64,000 nt of DNA from Balneolaceae bacterium (GTDB lineage: Bacteria > Bacteroidota > Rhodothermia > Balneolales > Balneolaceae), in contig JAGYJQ010000002.1 in assembly GCA_018401935.1 (NCBI GenBank), positions 216,729 through 280,728 on the forward strand, given 5' to 3'. Position numbers and translations under genes: made by a program. Position 1 is the stretch's first letter. Each line of letters begins with the position of its first letter. The notes under the pieces were generated by a model. That model saw nothing but the letters and a program-made list of their open reading frames with translations, did no database searches and was not told the DNA's origin. Below, in pieces: positions 28,332-37,112 of the stretch.

Positions 28332-30260
28332 CTAATCAACCCCGTTAAAACGTTGCAATCCTTGGTCTAGGAACCCAACAAACTTTTCTTCACTCACATA
28401 TCCTAACTCTTGGGCTAGCACTTGCTCATTCGATGGATCGAGAATTACGTAGGTAGGCAAGGCTACATTACCCGTTAGCTTGAACTGAAGTTGCTGATTA
28501 GCTTGTGCATTGGTACCCCCATCGGTGTACAATTTAAGAAGCTTCATTTGCCCAAAGCGCTCTTGTACACTTGCCAAGGGGAAAACGTTGCTCTCCATCG
28601 CCCGGCAGTTGGTACAGGTATAACCTGTAAAATCAATAAAAACAGTAATATTTTCAGCTTTAGCTTCCTCAATGGCTTGGTCATAGCTGCTCAACCATCC
28701 CTCATCAGCAGAGGTCCCCGAGGATGTTCCGCCCATTGAAGCAAGGGTACTCACCACACTTACATCGGTTGCTTGTTTGGGTGGCAACCAGGCATCCCAT
28801 ATACCTAATGAGGAACCCAACAAGCCTGGAATTAAATACAAACTGAATAGTAGAAAAGGAATACTCAGCACGACTCTACCAGCCCCAATAGAGCTGGGTT
28901 TTTCTTCATTTTTTAAGGCAAAGAACCCTAATATATAGAAGGTTGCAATTAGAAAAATTGCCATCCAAAGTGCAATGGCAAAAGGTCGACTTATCCATGC
29001 CCAGCCCATTACTAAATCCACATTTGATAGAAATTTTATCGCAGCAGCCAATTCTATGAAGCCTAAAAGTACTTTTACCATGTTCATCCATGATCCACTT
29101 TTAGGTAGTGCATTTAGTAAGTTTGGAAAAAGTGCAAAGAGAACGAATGGACTTGCGAAAGCTGCCGAGAAACCAATCATCCCGATGATAGGAAAAAACC
29201 AATCACCACCGGTGGTAGCGGCAAATACCGCGCCGACAAAGGGCGCCGTACATGAAAATGATACCGCACTTATGGTCATTGCCATGAATAAAATACCTGC
29301 AATACCAGAATTTTCGTTACTCTTTCTGTTTAAAAAATTGGTGAGTTGATACGGCAACTGTAACTCATACATACCCAGTAAACTTAATGCAAAACCAATA
29401 AGTACGGCCGCTATAAAAAAGTTAACAAAAGGGTTCGATGCAAAATTTTGCGCCCCAGAAACACCCACCAAGGCAGCCAATAACATACCTATGAGAGTAA
29501 ATGTAGCCACAATTGCTAAGCCAAAGATAACAGCGCTGCTTACTCCCCGTTTAGACTCTTCTTGTTTGGCAAAATAAGATACCGTCAATGGGATCATCGG
29601 AAATACACATGGAGTCAATAAAGCAGCAAAACCAGCCAAAATAGCAATCCAAAGAAAAGAGAATATTCCTTCATCATTAGCCGTATTGGATGGGTTATTT
29701 AGTGAACTTAATTGGGTTTCAGGAGAGCGGGTAGCCTCGGTTAGTGGGTTATCTGCTACTCCCGCAACAAAGACCGTAGTGATAATTGATTTTGATGTTG
29801 GTGGAAGGCAAACTCTGTCATCACATACCTGATAGAATGCTTCAATATCCAGAATCTGAGTACCTAGTTTAGAAGTATATACGCTAACTGGTAGGGTGAA
29901 TTGAGCAAAAGAACTATGCCAACCCAGATCAGTTTCAAAATTAGGATCAAATTCAATGTCTGCTTTAGACTCTCGTACCACCTCGGTTAGGAAGAAATTT
30001 GACGAATTTGCACTAAAGCGAGTGGGAAATGGTCCCGCATCTGGATCATTTAAGACCGAATACAAATGCCAGTCGCCTTCTATACTCGCATTTAACTCAA
30101 TTTCAAAGCTTTCCCCTGCCATCACCGTGTCAGGTACACTGACTACACTAAACTGAACAGGGTCTGGTATTTGGGCAAATAAACTACTGGAGAGTACAAA
30201 CCCCATGAGCAGGGTCAGTAGGCCACGCAGTTTAACCATTACTGTAGACTTTTCTTGCAT
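28332..30260 (-). CDS. dsbD: Thiol:disulfide interchange protein DsbD
   Basis: This membrane protein passes reducing power from cytosolic thioredoxin to periplasmic disulfide proteins. Of its 642 residues, a signal peptide ends near LFAQ (about 29). The periplasmic alpha domain carries the cysteine pair in VCDDRVCLPP (about 143-152). A helical core from about 195 to 490 includes the membrane cysteines in LTPCVFPMIPLTVSYF and AVSFSCTAPFVGAVF. The C-terminal thioredoxin domain has the CTNC motif (GYTCTNCRAME, about 545). All three redox pairs are present, so the enzyme should be complete. Met8 is a possible alternative start. Confidence 0.95.
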   Translation of the reverse strand: MQEKSTVMVKLRGLLTLLMGFVLSSSLFAQIPDPVQFSVVSVPDTVMAGESFEIELNASIEGDWHLYSVLNDPDAGPFPTRFSANSSNFFLTEVVRESKADIEFDPNFETDLGWHSSFAQFTLPVSVYTSKLGTQILDIEAFYQVCDDRVCLPPTSKSIITTVFVAGVADNPLTEATRSPETQLSSLNNPSNTANDEGIFSFLWIAILAGFAALLTPCVFPMIPLTVSYFAKQEESKRGVSSAVIFGLAIVATFTLIGMLLAALVGVSGAQNFASNPFVNFFIAAVLIGFALSLLGMYELQLPYQLTNFLNRKSNENSGIAGILFMAMTISAVSFSCTAPFVGAVFAATTGGDWFFPIIGMIGFSAAFASPFVLFALFPNLLNALPKSGSWMNMVKVLLGFIELAAAIKFLSNVDLVMGWAWISRPFAIALWMAIFLIATFYILGFFALKNEEKPSSIGAGRVVLSIPFLLFSLYLIPGLLGSSLGIWDAWLPPKQATDVSVVSTLASMGGTSSGTSADEGWLSSYDQAIEEAKAENITVFIDFTGYTCTNCRAMESNVFPLASVQERFGQMKLLKLYTDGGTNAQANQQLQFKLTGNVALPTYVILDPSNEQVLAQELGYVSEEKFVGFLDQGLQRFNGVD

Positions 30261-30387
30261 AGTGTGTGGTTGAATATGAAGATTCGTAGTCGTTACGCTT
30301 GTGCGAATATTACTTATCTATTACTTGTCTTTTTAATGTACGGTATAAAGTGATGAAGAGCACCAAAACACTACCTCTACAAAACAA

Positions 30388-30415
30388 AATACCACATTGC
30401 AGCGAATGTGGTATT
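30388..30415 (-). terminator. Terminator of the rpsF-rpsR-rplI operon
   Basis: A perfect 11-bp stem (AATACCACATT with AATGTGGTATT) encloses a 6-base loop, followed leftward by TTTGTTTTG. It lies about 40 bp after the rplI stop. Confidence 0.8.
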
Positions 30416-30454
30416 CTATTAAATATACAAGTAAAGGTATGATAAGCGTTCCAA

Positions 30455-30901
30455 CTAGTCGGCTTTTACTACCCAAAATTTAAGCTGAGGCTTTAGTTCA
30501 CCTAGCAGGTGTATAGTTGCGGTATATTCACCTAATGTCTTGACATCCGCATCTATGGTGATAGAACGGCGATCGATTTCAATTCCCTTTTCTATCAACG
30601 CGTCTGCTATTTGCACATTGGTTACCGTTCCGTGAATTTTATCGTCTTCACCCGTAGTAACTGCGATGGTTAAGTTGCTGGATTCAAGCTTTTGGGCCAA
30701 CTCTTTAGCCTCTTGAACACTGATTTCAGCCTTTTTAGCCGCTCTTTTCTGCATAAGCTCTAGCTCGGCAATAGAACCTTTGGTTGCTAGTACAGCCTTA
30801 CCACTGGGAATGAGGAAGTTGCGTCCATAGCCGTCTTTAACGGTGACTAACTCGCCTGATTGACCTAATTTTTCTACATCTTGAGTTAAAATAACTTTCA
30901 T
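30455..30901 (-). CDS. rplI: 50S ribosomal protein L9
   Basis: This 148-residue protein of the large subunit binds 23S rRNA near the L1 stalk. The start MKVILTQDVEKLGQSGELV is the family N-terminus, so I place the start at 30901; an upstream Met at 30934 would overlap rpsR and adds non-homologous residues. The N-terminal domain (GYGRNFLIPSGKA) is followed by a long connecting helix and a C-terminal domain. It is the last gene of rpsF-rpsR-rplI, with a 13-bp gap to rpsR. Confidence 0.96.
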   Translation of the reverse strand: MKVILTQDVEKLGQSGELVTVKDGYGRNFLIPSGKAVLATKGSIAELELMQKRAAKKAEISVQEAKELAQKLESSNLTIAVTTGEDDKIHGTVTNVQIADALIEKGIEIDRRSITIDADVKTLGEYTATIHLLGELKPQLKFWVVKAD

Positions 30902-30914
30902 ATCACTTAAATTT

Positions 30915-31166
30915 TTATCGAAGGTTTTCAGCAACGTAGGGCATAAGACCTAAAAAACGTGCTCTTTTAATTGCGGTGGTGAGTTGTCGCTGGTGTTTCG
31001 CGCTGGTACCCGTGACTCTTCTTGGCAATATCTTGCCTTGATCGTTGGTAAATCGCTGGAGCGTTTCCACATCTTTGTAATCGATGTACTCGAGCCCGGC
31101 TTCGGTGAATTTACACTGCTTAACTTTTCTGACGCTTTTTTTAGGATGCGATGGATTCTTAATCAT
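30915..31166 (-). CDS. rpsR: 30S ribosomal protein S18
   Basis: This 83-residue small-subunit protein carries the S18 core ([20 protein letters not shown] and [20 protein letters not shown]) and binds next to S6 on the platform. It lies in the standard order rpsF-rpsR-rplI without an ssb gene between. The 24-bp gap to rpsF and 13-bp gap to rplI indicate one transcript. Confidence 0.97.
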   Translation of the reverse strand: MIKNPSHPKKSVRKVKQCKFTEAGLEYIDYKDVETLQRFTNDQGKILPRRVTGTSAKHQRQLTTAIKRARFLGLMPYVAENLR

Positions 31167-31190
31167 GATGAACTAATTTAAAAATGGTTA

Positions 31191-31571
31191 CTATTTATCT
31201 TCTTCTGAGTCGTCTTCTTCAATCACAGGGAAGACTTCGGGTACCGCATTTTTCTTAACCAACTCTTTATGACGCTTCATTTTTGCATCATATTTCAACG
31301 TTAGGTATCGCATGATCTCATCGTCTATCCGCATAGCTCGCTCAATAGATTCGATAGCGGTTGCTGGTCCTTCGAAATAAAGGTTTACATAAAAACCTGT
31401 TTGTTTCTTGTCCATTTCATAGGCAAACTTGCGAAGGCCCCATTCCTCGACTTCCTCTACCGTTCCACCCTTGGAGGTAATTAAGTCGTTAATCCGCTGG
31501 ATTGCAACTGGATATTGATCGTCCTCTAAAACAGGACTAATGATATAAGTTAATTCGTAGTATGAATTCAT
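31191..31571 (-). CDS. rpsF: 30S ribosomal protein S6
   Basis: This 126-residue small-subunit protein forms a heterodimer with S18. The family N-terminus is NSYYELTYIISPVL, so the start is the ATG at 31571; the upstream Met at 31610 adds 13 unrelated residues. Core motifs are GGTVEEVEEWGLRKFAYEM and GFYVNLYFEGP. It ends with an acidic tail (EEDDSEEDK), as in many Bacteroidota S6 proteins. It is the first gene of the operon. Confidence 0.95.
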   Translation of the reverse strand: MNSYYELTYIISPVLEDDQYPVAIQRINDLITSKGGTVEEVEEWGLRKFAYEMDKKQTGFYVNLYFEGPATAIESIERAMRIDDEIMRYLTLKYDAKMKRHKELVKKNAVPEVFPVIEEDDSEEDK

Positions 31572-31693
31572 AAGTTTACTTTGGATGTTTTCAGTTTGGA
31601 AAACAGTCACCTTAAATGATCAAGCAACCATTTAGGTAACAGATTTATAAAGATAGCGTTTTTTCTACTAATTAACACCTCATTCAAGGTATT

Positions 31694-31990
31694 TTATTCA
31701 TCTCCAAAACCAATCTGATTGATACTGTTGGCCAATGTAACATCCAGCTCGGTAACTTGATTGTCAGCATCGTGGGTATTCAAGCGTAATTCTACCCTAT
31801 TGTACACATTGGAAATCACTGGATGATGTGTATGTTGCTCCGCTAGAAAAGCTACTCTTAGTATAAAAGACATAGCTTCCTGGAAATTAGCAAAAGTCCA
31901 TACTCGCTGTAACTCTTGGGTACCTATGATCCATTTTGCTGAATCATGTAATTGATCTATAATTTCTTTTTCAGTCAGTGCTTTTAACAT
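31694..31990 (-). CDS. 4a-hydroxytetrahydrobiopterin dehydratase (pterin carbinolamine dehydratase)
   Basis: This 98-residue enzyme dehydrates 4a-hydroxytetrahydropterin after aromatic amino-acid hydroxylation, recycling the cofactor. The active-site histidines are His55, His56 and His73, with the spacing of the mammalian enzyme (61, 62, 79). The signature EQHTHHPVISNVYNRVELRL is present. Together with folE2 and the animal-type PTPS gene in this window it suggests the organism makes and recycles a tetrahydropterin cofactor. The hydroxylase itself is not in the window. Some family members instead help in molybdopterin or transcription-factor contexts. Confidence 0.92.
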   Translation of the reverse strand: MLKALTEKEIIDQLHDSAKWIIGTQELQRVWTFANFQEAMSFILRVAFLAEQHTHHPVISNVYNRVELRLNTHDADNQVTELDVTLANSINQIGFGDE

Positions 31991-32098
31991 TTTTTAAGTA
32001 TTTAGTATTTTTTCCGATAATATTTTACTGATGGATTGATAACCCGAAGATAATTTAAATTACATATATTTTTAAGATATTAGGGTTCGAGCCATTTT

Positions 32099-32129
32099 TA
32101 TGAGGGAAATGACCTTCATTTTCCTCATA
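32099..32129. promoter_or_regulatory. Long near-perfect palindrome upstream of the antiporter gene
   Basis: A 14-bp stem (TATGAGGGAAATGA with TCATTTTCCTCATA, one G-U pair) has a 3-base loop. It lies 80 bp before the antiporter start in the divergent gap and is not followed by T on either strand, so it is not a typical terminator. It could be an operator or a 5' leader hairpin. Confidence 0.5.
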
Positions 32130-32209
32130 GAAAATTGTTCAGTTATCTTATTTTTCGAGGTGTTGTACAATTTACATGTTAAACCCCAAACATAACACGT
32201 ACTACTTAT

Positions 32210-33643
32210 ATGAAGTTATTTACGCCTTTATTCAAGAGAGTATCATTTTTTATCTTCCTTCTGATAATTAGCCCTTGGTCAACTATTTTAGCCGCTGAAG
32301 GTTACGGTATTAGTGGGGGTGGTCTAGGATTACTATGGACCCTACCCTTTGCTGGTATTTTATTATCCATCGCTATTTTCCCTTTGGTAAATGAACACTG
32401 GTGGCATGAAAACTTTGGCAAGGTGTCCGCTTTTTGGGCACTATTACTGCTAGTGCCTATGACCATTTTCTTTGGTTTTTCAGCTACACTCTACGAGGTC
32501 TTACATGCCTATTTATTAGAATACATCCCTTTTATTATCCTGTTGTTAGCCCTTTTCACTATTTCTGGTGGAGTTCGAATTAAGGGATCATTTCAAGGTA
32601 GCCCTATCGTAAACATAGGCTTCCTAGTTATAGGTACATTGCTAGCTAGCTGGATGGGTACAACGGGAGCCGCTATGCTATTAATTAGACCGTTATTGCG
32701 AGCAAATGAATGGCGTTCTAGCAAGAAACATGTGGTCATTTTCTTCATTTTCTTAGTAGCTAACGTAGGGGGCGCATTAACCCCTCTTGGTGACCCACCA
32801 TTATTTCTTGGATTTCTACAGGGAGTTGGTTTTTTCTGGACCACAACCCATCTATTCTTTGAAATGCTGTTTGTGGTTATTCTGTTACTTATCGTATTCT
32901 ATTTTGTAGATACTTATTTTTATAAGAAAGAAACAAATACTCCACCAGTAGAGGACAAAAAAGAAGCTTTTGGCATTGAAGGCGGTATAAATTTAGTACT
33001 TATTTTAGGTGTGGTTGGAGCCGTTTTATTTTCAGGAATTGCTTCCTTAGGAACAGTTGATATTTATCACGTAACGGTAGATTACGAAAACATTATCCGT
33101 GATTTGGTATTGCTTGGATTGACTTTTCTTAGTTTAAAAGTCACTACCAAAGAAAGCAGAAATGCTAACGGATTTAATTGGTTTCCTATTCAAGAAGTGG
33201 GGAAACTGTTTGCGGGTATTTTCATTACTATTATTGCCCCCATATCTATGCTTAAGGCAGCCAACGTAGGAGAAGGCGCGCTTACTTTTATCAATAACGC
33301 CGTCTTTGACGCCAATGGTGAACCTATCAATGCCATGTTTTTCTGGATTACAGGTATTTTATCTGCCTTTTTAGACAACGCTCCTACCTACTTGGTATTC
33401 TTTAATGCCGCAGGTGGAGATGCCCAAATGCTTATGAATGAAATGAGCCAAACCCTTATGGCCATTTCATCTGGTGCGGTATTCTTTGGTGCCCTGAGTT
33501 ATATTGGTAATGCCCCTAACTTTATGGTTAAATCTATTGCTGAACAAAATGGAGTTGACATGCCTAGCTTTGGCGGATACTTGGTTTGGGCTTCTATCAT
33601 ATTACTCCCAATTTACTTACTTGTTACTTTTATCTTTATCTAA
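32210..33643 (+). CDS. Sodium:proton antiporter (NhaD-like, ion transporter superfamily)
   Basis: This 477-residue polytopic inner-membrane protein has about 11-13 hydrophobic helices. Motifs GLLWTLPFAGILLSIAIFPL (12 or so residues before HWW) and GGALTPLGDPPLFLGFLQGV match bacterial NhaD/ArsB-superfamily antiporters common in marine Bacteroidota. A second half-repeat contains FLDNAPTYLVFFNAAGG and GALSYIGNAPNFMVKSIAE. It would exchange Na+ for H+ to keep cytosolic pH and low sodium. The next gene, an outer-membrane barrel, starts 10 bp downstream and may be co-transcribed. Confidence 0.88.
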   Translation: MKLFTPLFKRVSFFIFLLIISPWSTILAAEGYGISGGGLGLLWTLPFAGILLSIAIFPLVNEHWWHENFGKVSAFWALLLLVPMTIFFGFSATLYEVLHAYLLEYIPFIILLLALFTISGGVRIKGSFQGSPIVNIGFLVIGTLLASWMGTTGAAMLLIRPLLRANEWRSSKKHVVIFFIFLVANVGGALTPLGDPPLFLGFLQGVGFFWTTTHLFFEMLFVVILLLIVFYFVDTYFYKKETNTPPVEDKKEAFGIEGGINLVLILGVVGAVLFSGIASLGTVDIYHVTVDYENIIRDLVLLGLTFLSLKVTTKESRNANGFNWFPIQEVGKLFAGIFITIIAPISMLKAANVGEGALTFINNAVFDANGEPINAMFFWITGILSAFLDNAPTYLVFFNAAGGDAQMLMNEMSQTLMAISSGAVFFGALSYIGNAPNFMVKSIAEQNGVDMPSFGGYLVWASIILLPIYLLVTFIFI

Positions 33644-33653
33644 ATGTACTAAA

Positions 33654-34985
33654 ATGGTGCTCCAGAGAGCTAATCTGGACGCCTTTTGTTTTGATCGACA
33701 TAAGTTTAAAGCTAGCTTAGGTACACACATACCTTTGCTAGCTTTATTATTACTGCCTTTTTGTACGTATATCTCCCCTGCCTATGCAACTCTTCCAATC
33801 GCGGCCAAAGCCTTTCAATATGCTGCTCCAGACCTCTTTGATCACTCTGTTGGCCTCAACTCATCATCAACCAGTTCAATACAACTAAAGACGGACTCAC
33901 TACTAGTCGATTCAACGGTTACCGGCTTAATCCCCGCCCTATCATACAGCACAGATGTTGGTCTAGCAGGTGGCTTAATTTGGAGTAAATTATCCTACGG
34001 TGAACAAGATCCATTTAAGCAAAACATCGCAGTGACCGCATTGGCATCTACTAAAGGATTAGCCGGCTTTAATTTTTTCCTAGATCAACCTTGTAGCTTT
34101 AACTGTATGGATAGATTACTAGTGAACCTAGTGGGCAACCGTTTTCTGGAAGACCAATATTATGGGGTGTTTACCGATCAACGGCTCGACTTACAAAAAA
34201 ACCCAAAACGCTTCGAATACCAGTCTTTCACGATTAAAGTACATCTCGAATACAGAATGAGCGCAAAAAATCTAGCTCATAAGAACGAAACCCTGTTCAA
34301 TAGTTTATATGGATTTTTGAGTACAGATTTTCAATACAAAACCCCTTGGAACAATGATGATACGCAGCTGATCATGCTAGATATGCCCACGGGGTACGCA
34401 GGCGCCTATGGATTTTGGTTAGGATTAGGCGGGTTAATAGATACTCGTGATAGTGAATTTTATCCTCGGCAAGGGTGGTATTCAAAACAACAGGTTAAAG
34501 GGAGTTTGGAATCGGTGCTAAGTGATTTTACTCAATCATTATTCCTAAGTGATACCCGGTTTTACCAAGAGTTTAGACTCATTCTCCCTATTGTTTTTGC
34601 CCAAAGGATTAGCTATCAGTGGAGCAATTCTAATGCGAATACGCCCTACTGGAGTTATCCATCGCTAGGTGGAGAGGAATTCCTGAGGGGTTACGTCGAT
34701 AATCGATTCTTGGTACCTCAATTTTGGGCTACAAACACCGAACTACGAACATGGCTATTCGAATCCACCAACTATGGAATAAAACTTGGAGGCACCCTAT
34801 TTATGGATTCCGGATCGTTTACCGACGAAACCATCGCTAATGGTGATTGGTCTGCGAATGTACGATATACCGCTGGTTTTGGTGGCCTTGTGTCTTTGTT
34901 TTCACCTGATTTTATTTTACGGGTCGATCTTGGATTTTCAGAGGAAGGCTACGGGATCTTTTTTTCTACGGGAATGCTCTTTTAA
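33654..34985 (+). CDS. BamA/TamA (Omp85)-like outer-membrane surface-antigen protein
   Basis: This is a 443-residue protein. I place the start at the ATG at 33654, since the upstream frame overlaps the antiporter gene in another frame. A signal-like core (IPLLALLLLPFCTYISPAYA) ends at about residue 46. The remainder is a predicted 16-strand barrel with Omp85 features: GGLIDTRDSEFYPRQGWYS (about 260-278), GGEEFLRGYVDNRF (the VRGY/F-type motif) and a final strand ending STGMLF. No POTRA domain is visible, so it is a short Omp85 relative of unknown substrate, not BamA itself. Confidence 0.82.
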   Translation: MVLQRANLDAFCFDRHKFKASLGTHIPLLALLLLPFCTYISPAYATLPIAAKAFQYAAPDLFDHSVGLNSSSTSSIQLKTDSLLVDSTVTGLIPALSYSTDVGLAGGLIWSKLSYGEQDPFKQNIAVTALASTKGLAGFNFFLDQPCSFNCMDRLLVNLVGNRFLEDQYYGVFTDQRLDLQKNPKRFEYQSFTIKVHLEYRMSAKNLAHKNETLFNSLYGFLSTDFQYKTPWNNDDTQLIMLDMPTGYAGAYGFWLGLGGLIDTRDSEFYPRQGWYSKQQVKGSLESVLSDFTQSLFLSDTRFYQEFRLILPIVFAQRISYQWSNSNANTPYWSYPSLGGEEFLRGYVDNRFLVPQFWATNTELRTWLFESTNYGIKLGGTLFMDSGSFTDETIANGDWSANVRYTAGFGGLVSLFSPDFILRVDLGFSEEGYGIFFSTGMLF

Positions 34986-35020
34986 TCTCAGGAGCAACCC
35001 ACAAAAGCCGCTAAACGGGC

Positions 35021-35866
35021 TTACATGAACAGCCAAACACCTAATAAACCAACCGCCCAACAGTAGAAAGAAAAGAGGTAAAATCCACTCTTTTTCAGGA
35101 TTATAATGAGGTATTTAAGAGCAAAATACCCTGAAATTGCCGAACTAAAAAAGCCTACAACCAAAACTTGTAAGGCAGCCCCTTGTATTCCGACCTCTAA
35201 CAGATCTAGCACCTGTAATAGCATCGCTCCACCAATGACAGGGATAACCATAATAAAAGAGAAATTAGCTGCGGTTTCCCTATCTACCCCTAACCAAAGA
35301 GCCGTTGTTATGGTTGATCCGGAACGGCTAATCCCAGGTATCATCGCGCAGGCCTGCGCAAGGCCTATGGCGAAACTTTTTACTATCCCAATAGAAGCTC
35401 CCCCTCCTGCCGCTGCTGCATAGGAAGCGTCATTCTCTAGTGTTCGGTTGGGTACAAATTTGGTTGAAAATAACAAAACACCGGTAACAAGTAGCATTAA
35501 ACTGACCAGGAGTGGATTCGAAAATATAGCCTCAACTTGATCTTTCAAGGTAAATCCGACAATAAAAGCGGGAATCATGCTAATAAGAATCGTCCCGAGA
35601 AAATGTACGTCTTTACTCTCTTTTTCCTTGGCTGGATTCAATAAAAAACGCAGACCACTATTAAAGAGACGACCTAATTCAGAGCGATAATAATATATAA
35701 TGCTTACCAGGGTACCGAAATGCACGACCACTTCATAGGTAATCCCGGAGTCGACTTCCGAACCCAATAATATTTTCCCGAGAGCCAGATGACCGGAGCT
35801 ACTAATAGGAAGGAATTCAGTGATACCTTGTAAAACCCCTAAAATAAATGCTTCTATTAAATCCAT
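35021..35866 (-). CDS. uppP: Undecaprenyl-diphosphatase (UppP/BacA)
   Basis: This 281-residue polytopic membrane enzyme hydrolyses undecaprenyl diphosphate to recycle the lipid carrier for peptidoglycan and glycan synthesis. The two active-site segments are visible: GVLQGITEFLPISSSGHL (residues 10-27, with Glu17 and His26) and PGISRSGSTI near 177. Length and about eight TM helices match the family. Its stop lies 35 bp from the Omp85-like gene stop, so the two genes converge. Confidence 0.96.
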   Translation of the reverse strand: MDLIEAFILGVLQGITEFLPISSSGHLALGKILLGSEVDSGITYEVVVHFGTLVSIIYYYRSELGRLFNSGLRFLLNPAKEKESKDVHFLGTILISMIPAFIVGFTLKDQVEAIFSNPLLVSLMLLVTGVLLFSTKFVPNRTLENDASYAAAAGGGASIGIVKSFAIGLAQACAMIPGISRSGSTITTALWLGVDRETAANFSFIMVIPVIGGAMLLQVLDLLEVGIQGAALQVLVVGFFSSAISGYFALKYLIIILKKSGFYLFSFYCWAVGLLGVWLFM

Positions 35867-35936
35867 TGCGTATGTTTAAAAATTGAAAGTGTGTTAAATT
35901 ACACTTTAACCAACAAAACCTAAACGAGAATTTCGA

Positions 35937-36938
35937 ATGAGTGAATACGCAGTAGATATGACGGCTTTAAGTGAAAAGATTCAACAAAGCTCCTCATTTA
36001 TCGACGACATACGTACCGAACTAGACAAAGTAGTTATTGGACAAAAGTACATGATTGACCGGTTGATGATCGGGCTTCTTACCAACGGACATGTGCTTCT
36101 TGAGGGGGTTCCAGGACTAGCGAAAACTCTGACAATATCCTCTTTAGCCACCGTAATAGACACCGCCTTTCAGCGAATACAGTTTACCCCGGATTTACTC
36201 CCAGCCGATCTAATTGGAACACTCATATACAACCAAAAAGAGGGCGATTTTTTCGTTAAAAAGGGACCCATTTTCGCAAATATTATTCTGGCTGATGAGA
36301 TCAACCGCTCACCAGCGAAAGTGCAAAGTGCTCTTTTAGAGGCGATGCAAGAAAAGCAAGTTACGATTGGTGAAGAGAGTTTTAAATTGGAAGAGCCCTT
36401 TTTGGTATTAGCCACTCAAAACCCAGTGGAACAAGAAGGAACCTATCCTCTGCCAGAAGCGCAGGTAGATCGTTTCATGCTTAAGTTAAAAGTAGATTAC
36501 CCGAGCCCCGCTGAAGAATTAGAAATTATGCGTCGTATGGCAAAAACCGGTGCCAAACCAACTCTTGATAAGGTGGTTGATCCAGCAACCATACTCGAAG
36601 CCAGAAAAGTAGTGAACGAAATTTATATGGATGAAAAAGTTGAACAATACATTGTAAATCTAGTGTTTGCAACAAGGAGGCCAGCGGAATACGGTATCCC
36701 TGAATTAGAAGATTTGATTAGCTTTGGGGCATCTCCACGTGCTACTATTAACCTTAATCTAGCAGCCAGAGCACAGGCCTTCATGGAACACAGGGCTTAT
36801 GTTACCCCAGAAGATGTCCGAACGGTGGCATTAGATGTATTTAGACATCGACTCATCCCTACATTCGAAGCGGAGGCAGAAGAGATAGGTGCTGAGGAGT
36901 TGGTGCAAAAAGTCATGAATAATGTACAGGTTCCTTAA
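35937..36938 (+). CDS. MoxR-family AAA+ ATPase
   Basis: This 333-residue cytosolic AAA+ ATPase has Walker A GVPGLAKT (about 57-64), Walker B ILADEINR (about 119-126) and the MoxR sensor region ATQNPVEQEGTYPLPEAQVD. MoxR proteins act as chaperones for cell-envelope or metabolic complexes, usually with DUF58 and VWA-domain partners encoded directly downstream. Here a bidirectional terminator and the convergent rpsA gene follow, so the usual partners are absent from this locus. It is divergent from uppP with a 70-bp gap. Confidence 0.93.
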   Translation: MSEYAVDMTALSEKIQQSSSFIDDIRTELDKVVIGQKYMIDRLMIGLLTNGHVLLEGVPGLAKTLTISSLATVIDTAFQRIQFTPDLLPADLIGTLIYNQKEGDFFVKKGPIFANIILADEINRSPAKVQSALLEAMQEKQVTIGEESFKLEEPFLVLATQNPVEQEGTYPLPEAQVDRFMLKLKVDYPSPAEELEIMRRMAKTGAKPTLDKVVDPATILEARKVVNEIYMDEKVEQYIVNLVFATRRPAEYGIPELEDLISFGASPRATINLNLAARAQAFMEHRAYVTPEDVRTVALDVFRHRLIPTFEAEAEEIGAEELVQKVMNNVQVP

Positions 36939-37020
36939 CGTAGCTCGAAAATAGTACATAAACCCTGATAGAACCCCGGGGCAGTCAAGAGCTAAGAATC
37001 CACCAATAATACCTAACAAA

Positions 37021-37055
37021 AAAAGCCCCTTGCTCATCGCTTGGGGCTTTTTTTT
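37021..37055. terminator. Bidirectional terminator between moxR and rpsA
   Basis: AAAAGCCCC pairs with GGGGCTTTT across a 13-base loop, with T-runs on the + strand and A-runs before it that serve the minus strand. It lies between two convergent genes. Confidence 0.88.
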
Positions 37056-37112
37056 AGTGTCTACTCAGGTAGTATCTAAAAGATAGTACTCAAAAGAGTA
37101 TAGATGAAAAGC

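Noticed and set aside
32099..32129. Rho-independent terminator
   Set aside because: The stem is strong, but neither strand has a T-run directly after it and both flanking genes diverge from it.
33504..33653. Upstream extension of the Omp85-like gene
   Set aside because: It overlaps the antiporter coding sequence in a different frame; the signal peptide begins after Met at 33654.
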